Assembly: GCA_019321725.1 (NCBI GenBank) | Contig: CM033108.1 | Span: 9,442,060-9,506,059 of the forward strand | Direction: 5' to 3' | DNA from: Paulownia fortunei | Taxonomy: Eukaryota; Streptophyta; Magnoliopsida; Lamiales; Paulowniaceae | Length of the DNA stretch: 64,000 nucleotides | In this document: one piece after another, positions 48,300-58,879 of the stretch | How the letters are laid out: every line of letters begins with the position of its first letter | How positions within the stretch are numbered: the first letter of the stretch is position 1 | Position numbers and translations under genes: made by a program | The notes under the pieces: generated by a model | Databases searched by the model: none | What the model was told of the DNA's origin: nothing | Seen by the model: the letters and a program-made list of their open reading frames with translations, nothing else

Positions 48300-49396
48300 C
48301 ATACGAGTTTATTTTTGGCAATCAAAGATAATTTACCTTGGTATGCAGATTTTGTGAATTATCTTGTAGGTGGATTATTACCCCAGGACCTCACATATCA
48401 TCAAAAGAAAAAATTCTTATATGATGTGAAATCATATCTATGGGATGATCCCTTGCTCTTCAAAAGGTGTTCAGATTCTGTGATTTGGAGATGCTTTGCA
48501 ATGGAGAAAACAAATGAAATTCTTAAACACTGTCATTCATCCCCTTATGGTGGTCATTTCGGACCTACAAGGACAGCTTCTAAGGTATTACAATTTAGTT
48601 TTTATTAGTCATCTTTGTTTAAGGATTGTTATGCTTTTGTGCAAACATATGACCGTGTCAAAGGACTAGAACAATTACTAGACGCCATGAGCTTCCTTTA
48701 AGTAACATGATGAAAGTTGAACTCTTTGATGTTTGGGGGATTGACTTCATGGGACCATTTTCTCCATCAAATGGCCGATCATACATTTTTCTTGTTGTGG
48801 ATTATGTCTTCAAGTGGATAGAAGCAATTGCTACACCTACTAATGATGCTAAGGTAGTGCTTAAATTCTTGTACAAATATATTTTCACTTGTTTTAGTAC
48901 ACCTAGAGCAATTGTAAGTGATGAAGGTTCTTATTTTTTTAATAAAATATTTAATAACATTTTGGCTAAGTACGATGTGAGACACAAGGTAGCTCTTGGA
49001 TATCATCCAAAATCAAATGGACAAGCCAAAATCTCAAACCCGAAAGTGAAGCAAATCCTTGAGAAAACAGTAAGCATTAATCGAAAGAATTGGGCACATA
49101 AGCTTGATGATGCATTGTGGGCATACCGCACAGCATATAAAACTCCTATAGGTATGTCTCCTTATCGATTATTTTATGGAAAAGTTTGTCACCTCCCCGT
49201 TGAGTTAGAACATAAAGCATATTGGGCTGTGCAACAATTAAATTTTGATACAAAAGCAATAGGAGAAAAAAGGTTGTTGCAACTCAATAAAATGGAGGAA
49301 TTTAAGCTTGATTCCTATAAAAATGCCAAAATCTATAAAGAAAAAACAAAACAATGGCATGACAAAATGATCTTGAGAAGGGAATTTCAACCTTGA
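48300..49396 (+). pseudogene. Athila integrase, broken, catalytic Glu lost
   Basis: The zinc-binding part lies at 48315-48608 (ILKHCHSSPYGGHFGPTRTA, then a frameshift before the second cysteine pair). The core and C-terminal part form a 229-codon frame at 48707-49396 with GIDFMGPF and IVSDEGSYF. In [12 protein letters not shown] the family's catalytic Glu (GQAE) reads Lys, consistent with a GAA-to-AAA change. [18 protein letters not shown] and the [16 protein letters not shown] block are typical of Athila. Confidence 0.88.
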
Positions 49397-51057
49397 CAAC
49401 TTGTGTTACTTTTCAATTCAAGATTAAAACTTTTTTTGCAAAATTGAAATCTAGATAGTCGTGCCCCTTTATTGTCAATAAGACATTTTCATTTAGGGCG
49501 GTTGAGCTCAAAGGTAAGGATAGCATATTATTTCATGTCAATGGACAGAGGTTAAAACATTATTATGACAATGAAATTTGGAAGATGTCTAATCTTCCAC
49601 TTGGGAAAACAATCTAGGTATTCAGTTTCGGTCTATCTAAAGACATTAAATAAAGTGCTTCTTGGAGGCAACCCAAGCTTTTTTTTTTCTTGCTTTGTGA
49701 GTGTTGTTATTCTTGTGTTGTTTCATATCATGATGATTGCTCCTTGATATTTTACTTATTTTTGCAGGTTAAAGGCTAAACAACACCCATTTTCAGGAAA
49801 GTCCCCTGTTTTATAATTCTTTCAATCATTGAGGACAATGCTTATATTAAGTTTGGGGGGAGTTCAAGAGTTTAGGGTTATTGCTTGTTGCTTGAAAATT
49901 TTACTAATAAACTATGTGCATACTTGAAAAAAAAAAGTAAATATTAGAATTTGTGCGTTTGTTTACGTGTCTAAACATCAAATTTTGGTTTTATTTACTT
50001 TATAAGGTCTTGTGAGTTTTGATGCACTAAGTAGTTTATTGAGTTACATTTAATTGTTTAAAGATAGTTTATAAGGTCTAATTATTTTCTAAATGATCCC
50101 ACCAATCTCTAAAACTTGTTTGATCACTAGTTGATGTGAAATCCTAGGTGGCATAACATTAGGGAAATAATTTAGGCTATTTTTGGACCATTTGAGCCTT
50201 TGAAGCCAACCTATACTTGAATTATTCCCTAGTGTCCCCTCTTGAGCTTATTGAAATAATTCTTTGAATAACCTATACACATTATTGAGATTTTAAAAAA
50301 AAATCCATTATTCTACCCTTTGTCATCTCATTTACACAATCATTCTTAAATGAAGTATTGTATTCCAAAAAATAAGAAGAAGAAGACGAAGATGAAGCAT
50401 AAATAAAAAGAAAAAAAGATTGAAAAATAATAAAAATGAAGAGATTATGAATTGAGGTGTATAATTTGAACTTCCTAAAATAAATAAACCCCCATTGCAT
50501 ATAACAAAAGAAATAAGTTTGGGGGTAATCTAAGATCAAAAAGAAGAAAAATGGGATGTTCAATAAAGAAAAATGAAGGGATTGATGAAGAAGTTGGTGC
50601 TTATTCAAAAAGGTTTTAGCATGATTGTGTAAAATGGGTAATTTTTAACTACAATTTTCCATATTTTCCCACCATTACCCAAGCCTCACAATACAAGTTT
50701 TGGAAGTCATTTTGATCTTTGATGTTATGATCTACCTATATTAGTGGAGACTAGTGTGAAAAACAAGCCTATGGAGTTTGGTATGCACTTCAAAAGTGGA
50801 TCAAATATGAGTAGTTGGCTTTATATACCTATCCGGATGATAAATGAAAGTTGATAAACCACTACTTTCACACACACACACAAAAGACCATGAAGTTAAG
50901 TGAAACCAATATGCATGTTAACATGTAAACTTGATATATTTTTTCTAATATTTTGAGATGAGAGGTTAGAAAAATCTTTCTTGACTTTGGTAACCTGATT
51001 CATAGGGAGATTGTCATGAGAACTTCATGTTTGATGCTTGAGGACAAGCAAATCTTC
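49397..51057 (+). other. Athila 3' non-coding region (former env-like position)
   Basis: About 1.66 kb lies between integrase and the 3' polypurine tract. Some Athila elements carry an env-like frame here, but no convincing frame or membrane-protein signature is seen. It holds a second polypurine-like motif at 49849-49860. Confidence 0.6.
49849..49860 (+). other. Internal polypurine-tract-like motif
   Basis: AAGTTTGGGGGG occurs about 10 bp downstream of GAGGACAA (49831-49838). The true 3' tract has the same arrangement: GAGGACAA at 51040-51047, then AAGTTCGGGGG. Confidence 0.6.
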
Positions 51058-51072
51058 AAGTTCGGGGGTATT
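51058..51072 (+). other. Athila 3' polypurine tract
   Basis: AAGTTCGGGGGTATT lies directly before the TGATAAATTAG start of the 3' LTR. It is the plus-strand primer site. Confidence 0.8.
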
Positions 51073-52665
51073 TGATAAATTAGTTTTATACCAATAATTC
51101 ATATACCTTTTGATTAACATTTGGTTTGTTTTCAAGTGTTCGTGTTACTTTTTATGCATTTAGTGTGAAATTTTATAGGTAATGACAATAAGAGAAGAAA
51201 ATGTAAAGAAATCAAAAACTAGGTTGAAATGTTGAAGAATTCGAGTTGTAGTGTCACTGATGGCAGTTTTGGTATTTCAATCATAATTCTCAAGTCAAAT
51301 TTCATATAAACTTTATTTATAATCCATTGGAAAGCCAAGATATAGATATAGAACTTCTATGTTTACCACAAAATCCAATTCGATCGATTTCAATGAGAAA
51401 AACTGAGTTCAAGAGTCAGTACTGGGCTACAATTTTCTAGGATGACACATCTTGGTATTTTTTGCATAACTCTCTCTAAAGAAATCATATTTAGTTGATT
51501 TAAGTTCCAATGGAAATCTAACACATAGAGATACAATTTATATGAAGAAATGAAAATCTATTTTAGCTTCTAAAGTAGTGAAAAATCAATTGAAAGAGGC
51601 TATAAGTGCTGCAGAAATTGATTCTGGGCAGCAAGTGCAGCGCCTAGGCACTGCCTTCTAGCGCCTAGGCGCTGTACACACTGTTCTTAGGCGCTGCCAG
51701 GTGGACAAGTAAGGTCAAAATGGGCAATTTTCCCTCTTTAGGATATTTTCCATCTATTTTGAGGGATTCCAAAATCAGTTTTTGGAAGAGGAGAAAAGTG
51801 ATGAGAAGCCAAAAAGCAAAGGAGAACAAGGAGACTTGGAGAGAAGAAGGTCATTCTTAGAGACAAGCCATTCTTGGAGACAAGGAAAGTTTCAACCATT
51901 ACTTCCACTTCACAAATTGATAAACAATTTCCATGTTCTTTCTTATGTATTTCTTGAAGTTATATTCATACATGAGGAACTAAACTTTTCTTTCTAGAGG
52001 ATGATGTAACCTTATTTGAACCTATATTTTGAATTCCAAATAATATTATTTCAAGTTATTCATCTTGTTTATGTTATCTTGTTTAGTATTTCTTCTTGAT
52101 TAATTGGCCACTAATTGAGATTATTTGACGTATGATATTCGACACCCGAGAGAAGAAAGACTATACATGATCAAAGGGTTAACACAATGTAGGAATCATA
52201 GAGTTGAGAAACTTATGAAACCTTTGAAGTTTTGAAAAAAAAATCATTAAACTTTTGTATAGTTTTACTCTTGAACTTTTATAGATATCGAAATTCATGT
52301 TAGAACTTATAGTCAATTCGGCACTCAAGAGAGGGAATTGATGAGCTTAGGTGTGTTGTTCACTTGAATTAGTATATTTTAGAAAGAAGAACGTAGGTGA
52401 TAATTAGGCAAGTCATTCCTCTAGAATTTCTTGCTCATAAGGTGTTTGTTGAATTGTTTCTAAAAACTCCATTCTTGTCTATGTATTTTTATCTTACTTT
52501 ACCTTGTTTAATCATCACTCAATTTTCTAGATAAAATTAGGACTATTTGAACTATGATATTTAATGCAATTTTTTATTACAATCCTTGTTGATACGATAC
52601 TCAACTCATCATTATATTAAAACTTGACACCGTGCACTTGTGGTTAGCAAAATATTTCATGAACA
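51073..52665 (+). repeat. Athila 3' LTR
   Basis: The 1593-bp LTR runs from TGATAAATTAG to CATGAACA. It carries the perfect palindrome AGCGCCTAGGCGCT at 51660-51673 and a related motif just before it. It is clearly diverged from the 5' LTR. Confidence 0.9.
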
Positions 52666-52670
52666 TCATC

Positions 52671-54239
52671 AATCAAGTACCATACTTCCTTTTCAAAAAC
52701 CTCATTATATTTTTAATAGTGTCATGCTTCATGAACCATAAATGCATCAAACATTACATCATTTGATAATTAATAATAATCACATTAAAACATGAACAAC
52801 ATTATATGATTTTTGTGATACAGCAAACAAAAGTTTCAACTTATCTCAAGTCCACTCTGTGCTAAGTGAAAAGGTCAATTTCTTTGGAAAATAGGATGTG
52901 TTAAAGCCTAACATAGTCAAATCATGTACCTTTCAATATCCTTTTAATAAATCACATAATCTATTCTAATTAAAATCATATACACTTTTTAATTTTTTGT
53001 AAACAATTCCATATAGATTACATTACTTCAAAAACAAAACATACTCCATATTTACTAATAATTCAAGGCAGTAAAACATTAGGGCAGTCATTAAATTACT
53101 ATTAGGGCAGCCCCCAAACCTTGAACACAATCTCAAAATATCCAAATTAACATGGGGTGAACTTGATTCTAACTTAAATTAATTCTAACCATCAATTAAG
53201 CAAACTAATTGCTATTGTTCACAATCATTCATAGAAACTTTCAAACATAATATAAACATTACAACATCAATAAGAACAAGTAAATTAAACATATTTCACA
53301 AGACTATCAATTTTGCTAAAAATTAACTTAACTAACTTGGGTTTGGCTTCAAGTGTAACCTACTTAAGTTTTCAATCATACAAAAATATACTAAAATATG
53401 TAACCATTTAAGATACTACAAATTCATCATAAGAAATATTAAAAAAGAATATACCTTGATTAAGTTGGAATTAAACTTTAAAATCAATGATTTTCAAGCT
53501 TAAAAGGATGGAAACTTGTTCTAATTTGTGTTCTATTGATTTCTATGGATTGAATTCAATTTTTATGAGTATGAGAGTGTAAAAATTTGGGAGAAACTTT
53601 GGAGAAGAATGGCTAGTCATTTTTTAGGAGCTTCCATAAGAAAATAGACTAAAAAAAACTTTTTTCACATTTCAAAAAAAGGTAAGTGGAGGGTGATGAT
53701 TGGTTGTATCATGCTTGGTGTCTTCTCATACCAAAAGTCATGTTTGTGGGCTAGGAAGATGACAAAAATTAATGATGTGGCATTATAATCAAGTGCAATG
53801 TGGTTTAAAATGATTTCATGTAATCTAGTTAACCAACCAATCAAATTACACAATTTTGCATATTTTTAGTTCTTAGCCAAATGTAACATATTTCAAGCAA
53901 ATATTTAGGCAAATAATTACTTTAAAATGTAACAAGTATGAAGCAATATAAATAATTCATTTCATAGTCATTCAATACATCAATCTTTTTTACCTGAGAT
54001 ACCGTGCTTTTCACTGCAAAAAGATACTTAAGAAATATGTTAAATCAAGAAATAAAAGTTTGATCTCATATTTCATGTACTAATGCATGTTAAAGCATAA
54101 CTAAAGCATATAGTAACAATTATTCATGTTTGTACAATCATGCTATTTGTATGCCATAATTTGATAATGCATATTGATTAGATGAATATTCATACAAGAT
54201 GCTTATTATTAGCTATGTAGGAGAGAATTAGGCATTACA
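52671..54239 (-). mobile_element. Tekay-type LTR, right part
   Basis: It resumes the LTR exactly where Athila interrupted it (AATCAAGTACC) and ends GGCATTACA. On the minus strand the LTR starts TGTAATGCC, immediately after a chromovirus pol tail. This is therefore the 3' LTR of a minus-strand element whose other parts are lost. Confidence 0.83.
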
Positions 54240-54425
54240 ATCGTTCATTTCTTATAAAAATTTCATCCTTGAAATTTGACGTATCAAATAATTTTGGATA
54301 CTTGTTTTGCATTTCTTTTCCTCTTTCCCATGTGGCCTCTTCTACGAAATGATTCCTCCATAATACTTTAACAAGTCAAATCTCTTTTGGTCTTAGTTCT
54401 TTTTCCTTTTGATCCAGAATTTACA
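54240..54425 (-). pseudogene. C-terminal end of Tekay-like chromovirus pol
   Basis: The minus strand reads NHFVEEATWEREEEMQNKYP, then a short FKDEIF tail and a stop just before the LTR. This WxNHxVEEATWE block is the end of the chromodomain-bearing integrase C-terminus of Tekay/Del-type chromoviruses. Only about 60 codons remain. Confidence 0.7.
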
Positions 54426-54900
54426 CTAGTTATTGGTAGAGTGCCCCATAAATTCACAATTACTACAAACTTATTCCTCTTGCACAAATTTATTTTTTTT
54501 ACTTTTTTTAAGTTCCATAGCTTCAACTTCTCTTGCTAAACTAGCAATTCTAGTATTTAGATCATTTTCTTTACTAAGGTAATATTTTCCTTTATTATAA
54601 TTAGAAAGATTATATCTAATAGAACCTTTAGAAGAATTAACACTATGTCATGATTGAAAGTTTTTTGCCAATAGTCTAGATATTCTAGAACTTCATAAGG
54701 TTCTTTATCAAGAAACTCATTATGCATTGTTTCAACAAATTATTTTATTTTAGGAGTTAAACCTTCATAAAATAAACTAATTAAGCTCTATTTTTCAAAC
54801 AAATGATGGAAGTGTGTGGAGGTAACTAAAATAAATTTCCAAACAAAGTTTTAGAATTATTTCTAACCCAACGTCGAGAATTATGACTACAATACCATAT
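54426..54900 (-). pseudogene. Degenerate gag remnant of a second Athila-like element
   Basis: Read on the minus strand: FYEGLTPKIK, FVETMHNEFLDKEPYEVLEY, then ASLAREVEAMELKKSK and a zinc-knuckle start CSNCEFMGHSTN. This fits a plant gypsy gag C-terminal half. Stops and small deletions are common. Confidence 0.6.
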
Positions 54901-54980
54901 ACCCATATAATCATAAAGAAAATAAACACATAATATTTACAAGGAATAAATATTTACAAACCTGAAAACTTACCTTACCT

Positions 54981-54998
54981 TCCCCGACAATGAAGCCA
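54981..54998 (-). other. Decayed Athila-type primer-binding site
   Basis: The minus strand reads TGGCTTCATTGTCGGGGA, four changes from the tRNA-Asp complement, placed correctly upstream of the gag remnant. Confidence 0.55.
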
Positions 54999-55004
54999 AA
55001 AACT

Positions 55005-55950
55005 TACTACAGGCTGCAAACCCAAGTGTAGGTTGTGTCAAGTAATAAATTTATCGTGAGTCTGATACAACAAAGTTGTTTGAATATTTTGGGATTATAT
55101 TTCTAAAAAAAATAGGCTTTATGAGGTTTAGAAAAAAAATAATGGATGTTATAATTAGAAAAAATCAAAATAATAAATAATACTGAGGATTAGGGATCTG
55201 CTCATGAGTTTTAAATAGAGAAATGATTATTTATACTTTTTACCTCTTTTAATTGCCACTATTGGAATCCATACATAATGAAAGTTCTAATGGGAAGATA
55301 TTATCAAATAGCTCATACAATAAGGTAATCATGATATTTTTTTACTATTTGTAAATTATCTCTTAACGCCAACACTTATTTATGGGATCAAGTATTTATG
55401 CACACCTTCGTTTACAACAAATCAATATTTCACGTTAGCAGTTGATGTAGTAAAACCAAACATCTAGCTAAATGAATCCAAGTATTTGTTGTGCCATTAG
55501 TGATACATAAATTAAGAATTACCACAAAATAAGTAGGTTTAGATAAGAAATTAAAATAATAATGCAACACACTTAAACATTATCTACCTTTATAACCGTT
55601 CTTCTTCCTCCATCAAGAAGATCACCCTTTTTCCTCAACAAAATAAAATTTATAAAGATATAATGAAAGTAGGAAAGACTAAAAATAGAAAATAAATTAG
55701 ACAATACATTTCTATTACTACTAGAAAACTTAGCCTAAAAAAACCCTCTACCCTCTCCCCCCCCCTCCTCCCCCAACTCCTACAAGCTTAATACATGACA
55801 TATTTATAGTGCTTAAAGTATGCTATAGGCCAAACATATAATGGAGGAGTTAAACAATCAAGTAATTTGTTAGTTGTCAAAAGTTGATAAGTTGTTACAC
55901 CAAATCCTCTAAATTTTCACCTAACCAATTGATTTGGATTTTAAGGCTAG
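55005..55950 (-). repeat. Probable LTR remnant upstream of the decayed gag
   Basis: It lies directly beyond the decayed PBS. The plus-strand wording near 55015-55070 (AAGTGTAGGTTGTGTCAAG, then a CGTGAGT-type stretch) parallels the LTR ends of the inverted Athila at 15750. The far boundary is not defined. It contains a C-rich tract at 55755-55785. Confidence 0.4.
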
Positions 55951-57430
55951 ATACAGCCAAATTTTGATAATGAGTAAAAAATGAAAGTTGTAAATCTTTC
56001 TACGATGATATATTTTGATATGTCATTTGTTAAATTTGATTGCAAGCTACGGGAAATATGGTCAAATTATCTAATCATGTTCAAGAGCAATCTTTCAACA
56101 TCAGCAACGTATTGTAGCATATTTATTGACTATTTTGACATATTTTCTCACAATGTTATCTTCAAAAAATTTGTTTATCTATCTCTTGTGTATAACATAT
56201 CCAAATTTTAGCCCAAAATCAATTTTGATTTAAGATATATAACTCAATTGGTAAAATAGATCAGGATTGGGCTTAACTGAAATCCAAATTTTTTGTAATT
56301 CATTTTGTACAACTACTTGTAATTCAAATTTTTTGATCCTTACACATTTAGTGTGGGATCCAAAGTATGTACAGACTTATACGGGAATGACTTATCAATC
56401 CATAGTTCTCAAGAATTAACCTAAAACTATTTCGCAATCCAAAATTACACCAGTTTCTCTAAAACCTGCACAAAAGAAAATAAAACTTTTTAATCCTTTT
56501 TTTATGTTAATTTTTTATTTTATTCCTAAAACATAAAAATGGTTTAATTGAGAGTTTTAATGATAATTTCAAAGTGAAAATAATTTTATAAATCCTAATC
56601 AACTGTACACTATTAAATGTTCATCAAAAGCCATCTCCAACCACAACTCTTTTTTAGCGCTTCTTTTGCACTAAAATAGTGCAGCTTTTGCAGCAAACTT
56701 CAAATTCATCTTCAACCCATCTACTTCAAATTTTACCCTAAAAAGAATATTCCTTGTTATTCCATTTACAACAATTATTTTATTTCATCAAATATCTATT
56801 TATAATTTTGTTAACAAATTAATGCATTACATATTCAATTTGCTTTTACGTTTAGTTAATTAAAATAATATATTTTATTAATACAATACAATTGATAGTA
56901 AATTAAATAATATACATAAACAAATCAAATAATTAATAATGAAGTTTAACTATGTAATACTCGTATTTCTCTACAATGTATTTAAATTATCTTATTTCTA
57001 ATCTTTATGACTTATTATTAAGATAAATTTAAGCAATATGAATGTTTGATATTAACTATAACAATATTAATAAAATAATTATATTTTATTAAAAATATTT
57101 AGTACATATAAATACAAAAAGTAATATATTTTTTAAAAAATATACAATTAGGATCAAATATGAATATTTTAAATATTTTTAAACATAATAAATAAATATA
57201 AGGTTTATTAAACAGAAAAACAAAAAAAATAAAAAAAATGATAGCGTAGCTGCAATGCTGCTCCATTTCTAGCGCAACACTAGCTATCTCCAATTTAGCG
57301 CAAGAAATAAAGCTCGGTTAAATTTGCTTTTTTTCTTTCCCTTTTGGCATCTAACCCTACAATTAGCGCAGGATTGGATTTGGTCTAAATTGTTTATGGA
57401 ATCTCTGAAAGAAGCTTGTTTGCATAGTTG
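55951..57430. other. AT-rich intergenic DNA
   Basis: No gene was recognised. The stretch about 56630-57310 is bracketed by ATCTCCAA and GCGC-containing motifs and may be a non-autonomous repeat, but no terminal inverted repeat could be seen. Confidence 0.5.
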
Positions 57431-57434
57431 ATCT

Positions 57435-57595
57435 GTGTTGGTTTGCATTTAAAAAATAAATAAATAAATTAGATTTTGACATGGGACACAGATCAAAATT
57501 TGGCTGATTTGGTATATCAATGTTTGATTTGGGTTTGCATTTAAAAAAAATAAATTGAATGAAATTTTAAGACGGGACACGTGTCAAAATTATCA
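57435..57595 (+). repeat. Imperfect tandem duplication, about 90-bp unit
   Basis: Two units share TTTGCATTTAAAAAA, then AAATAAATT, then GGGACAC(A/G)(G/T)(A/G)TCAAAATT, starting near 57438 and 57530. Confidence 0.65.
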
Positions 57596-57599
57596 ATGA

Positions 57600-58639
57600 A
57601 CAAATCTTTAGAGGGAGATCACTCTAATAGAAATGGAGAATCTCACAACTTTTTTACGTAGATGGAAACTTGAATTTTTTCAAACATTTTTTTTTTAACA
57701 CCAACCAAACAACTTTTTTTATGAAATTGTTCTCAAAAACGTTTTTTAGGAAAGGGGTATCAGGCAATCACAGCTCAATTTTTAGCTGACAGAATTTATG
57801 GGAGGGTAGTTCAATACATCCATCTTGCTCACAGATGTAATATAATCAAGCTGTCGCAATGGAGGGGGGATTACTTTGCTGCCTTTAGGTTGGGAATTTA
57901 TCTTTTGCTGTTAAACATCATTTGATTTTATGGAAGAACAGTGTCATATTTTTTCACTTTTAGGGCATTTTTCTTGTTTACCATTACCAATAATAAATTT
58001 TTTTATATAATTTCTCCACAGGATAACATCAATTTGTAAAGAATTCTATTAATTTTTTTTTAAGTTGTGGTTTAGTTATTTTAACGCACGAGTTAACAAT
58101 TTTTAAAAAGTAATAAAACAAAACTTTCCCGGAGCGGACACTAGGTGGAGGATTCTATGATCAAGATCTTTAGTAGTTACAACAAATATATTTCCACCTT
58201 AATATAAAACAAGTAACTTCATGGTTGAGAATCCAGGTCGGAAAGCATCCACCACAATACACACAGGAAGCAAGCTAATTTCTCATGGATGAGCAGGGTC
58301 AAAGGTAATGAAAAACAAATGAAGAGCAAGATCAAATCTAAGTTGTGGCGCTCCATCACATAGAATAGCCATTATAACTCAGCAAAACAAATTGCCATAA
58401 TGCAACATGTATTGCATAATAAGAAGAATTTTACAAGCATCGAGCTTTGAGCAAAGACAATATTCTACAAGAATAAACGTTCAAACAAGTAATGGCTGAT
58501 ACCATTTGCAGGTAATGCCATGACCAGTTACTAACAAAAGGAGCATTCTAAGAGTATCAGTGACAACTCAGTCTTTGAAGGAAATACCATCCTGTTTTCC
58601 ATGTTATATTCCATGTTACAAGAGAAAAATGAAAAGAAA
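57600..58639 (-). other. 3' flank and probable 3' UTR of AXR4
   Basis: This lies downstream of the AXR4 stop codon on the minus strand. The UTR end cannot be fixed because no clear polyadenylation signal was seen. No other gene was recognised. Confidence 0.4.
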
Positions 58640-58879
58640 TCACATGGCCCACCCATGGCCAAGACCGTATGCATCCATGTATCCAGCATGAGCATGACCA
58701 TCATAGTGGTCATGACCAGCGTGCCCATGGTGGTGGTGGTGGTGATTGCTACTTTTAGCTTCACCAAACATCTTCTGTACATGTTCAGGTATTGGTTCTT
58801 CCACGGCTTGTTTAGTAAATTTTTGTAAAGAGGAAACAAACTCATAAATGCTTTCAGCTACCTCCTCGGCGTTATGTTC
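58640..58879 (-). CDS. AXR4: AXR4 exon 2
   Basis: It encodes 79 codons plus the TGA (58642-58640). It starts EHNAEEVAESIYEFVSSL, continues with VEEPIPEHVQKMFGEAK and ends in a His-rich tail of HHHHHHGHAGHDHYDGHAHA type with AYGLGHGW. The VEEPIPE block and the His/Gly/Ala tail are the AXR4 C-terminal signature. Because 58845-58531 is also open in another frame, the exon can be misread if the acceptor at 58880-58881 is overlooked. Confidence 0.92.
   Translation of the reverse strand, partial: EHNAEEVAESIYEFVSSLQKFTKQAVEEPIPEHVQKMFGEAKSSNHHHHHHGHAGHDHYDGHAHAGYMDAYGLGHGWAM

Larger units (their letters stand above)
42512..52665 (+). mobile_element. Nearly complete Athila-type Ty3/gypsy retrotransposon
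   Basis: The element is 10,154 bp with two LTRs (42512-44133 and 51073-52665), a tRNA-Asp-type PBS, gag, protease, RT, RNase H, integrase, a 1.7-kb non-coding 3' region and a polypurine tract. It is inserted in a Tekay-type LTR with target duplication CCATC (42507-42511) / TCATC (52666-52670), one mismatch. The LTRs are clearly diverged from each other, so the insertion is not recent. Every gene carries stops or frameshifts. Confidence 0.92.

Noticed and set aside
50282..50608. 108-codon minus-strand frame with hydrophobic and serine-rich runs
   Set aside because: It comes from A-rich and GAAGAAG-type sequence in the Athila 3' region; low complexity.
49397..51057. Athila env-like gene
   Set aside because: This is the position where some Athila elements carry an env-like frame, but no frame of useful length, signal peptide or membrane pattern is readable on the plus strand.
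58531..58845. 104-codon minus-strand frame with Thr/Met-rich stretch
   Set aside because: It is the wrong frame over AXR4 exon 2; the His-rich codons are read out of phase.
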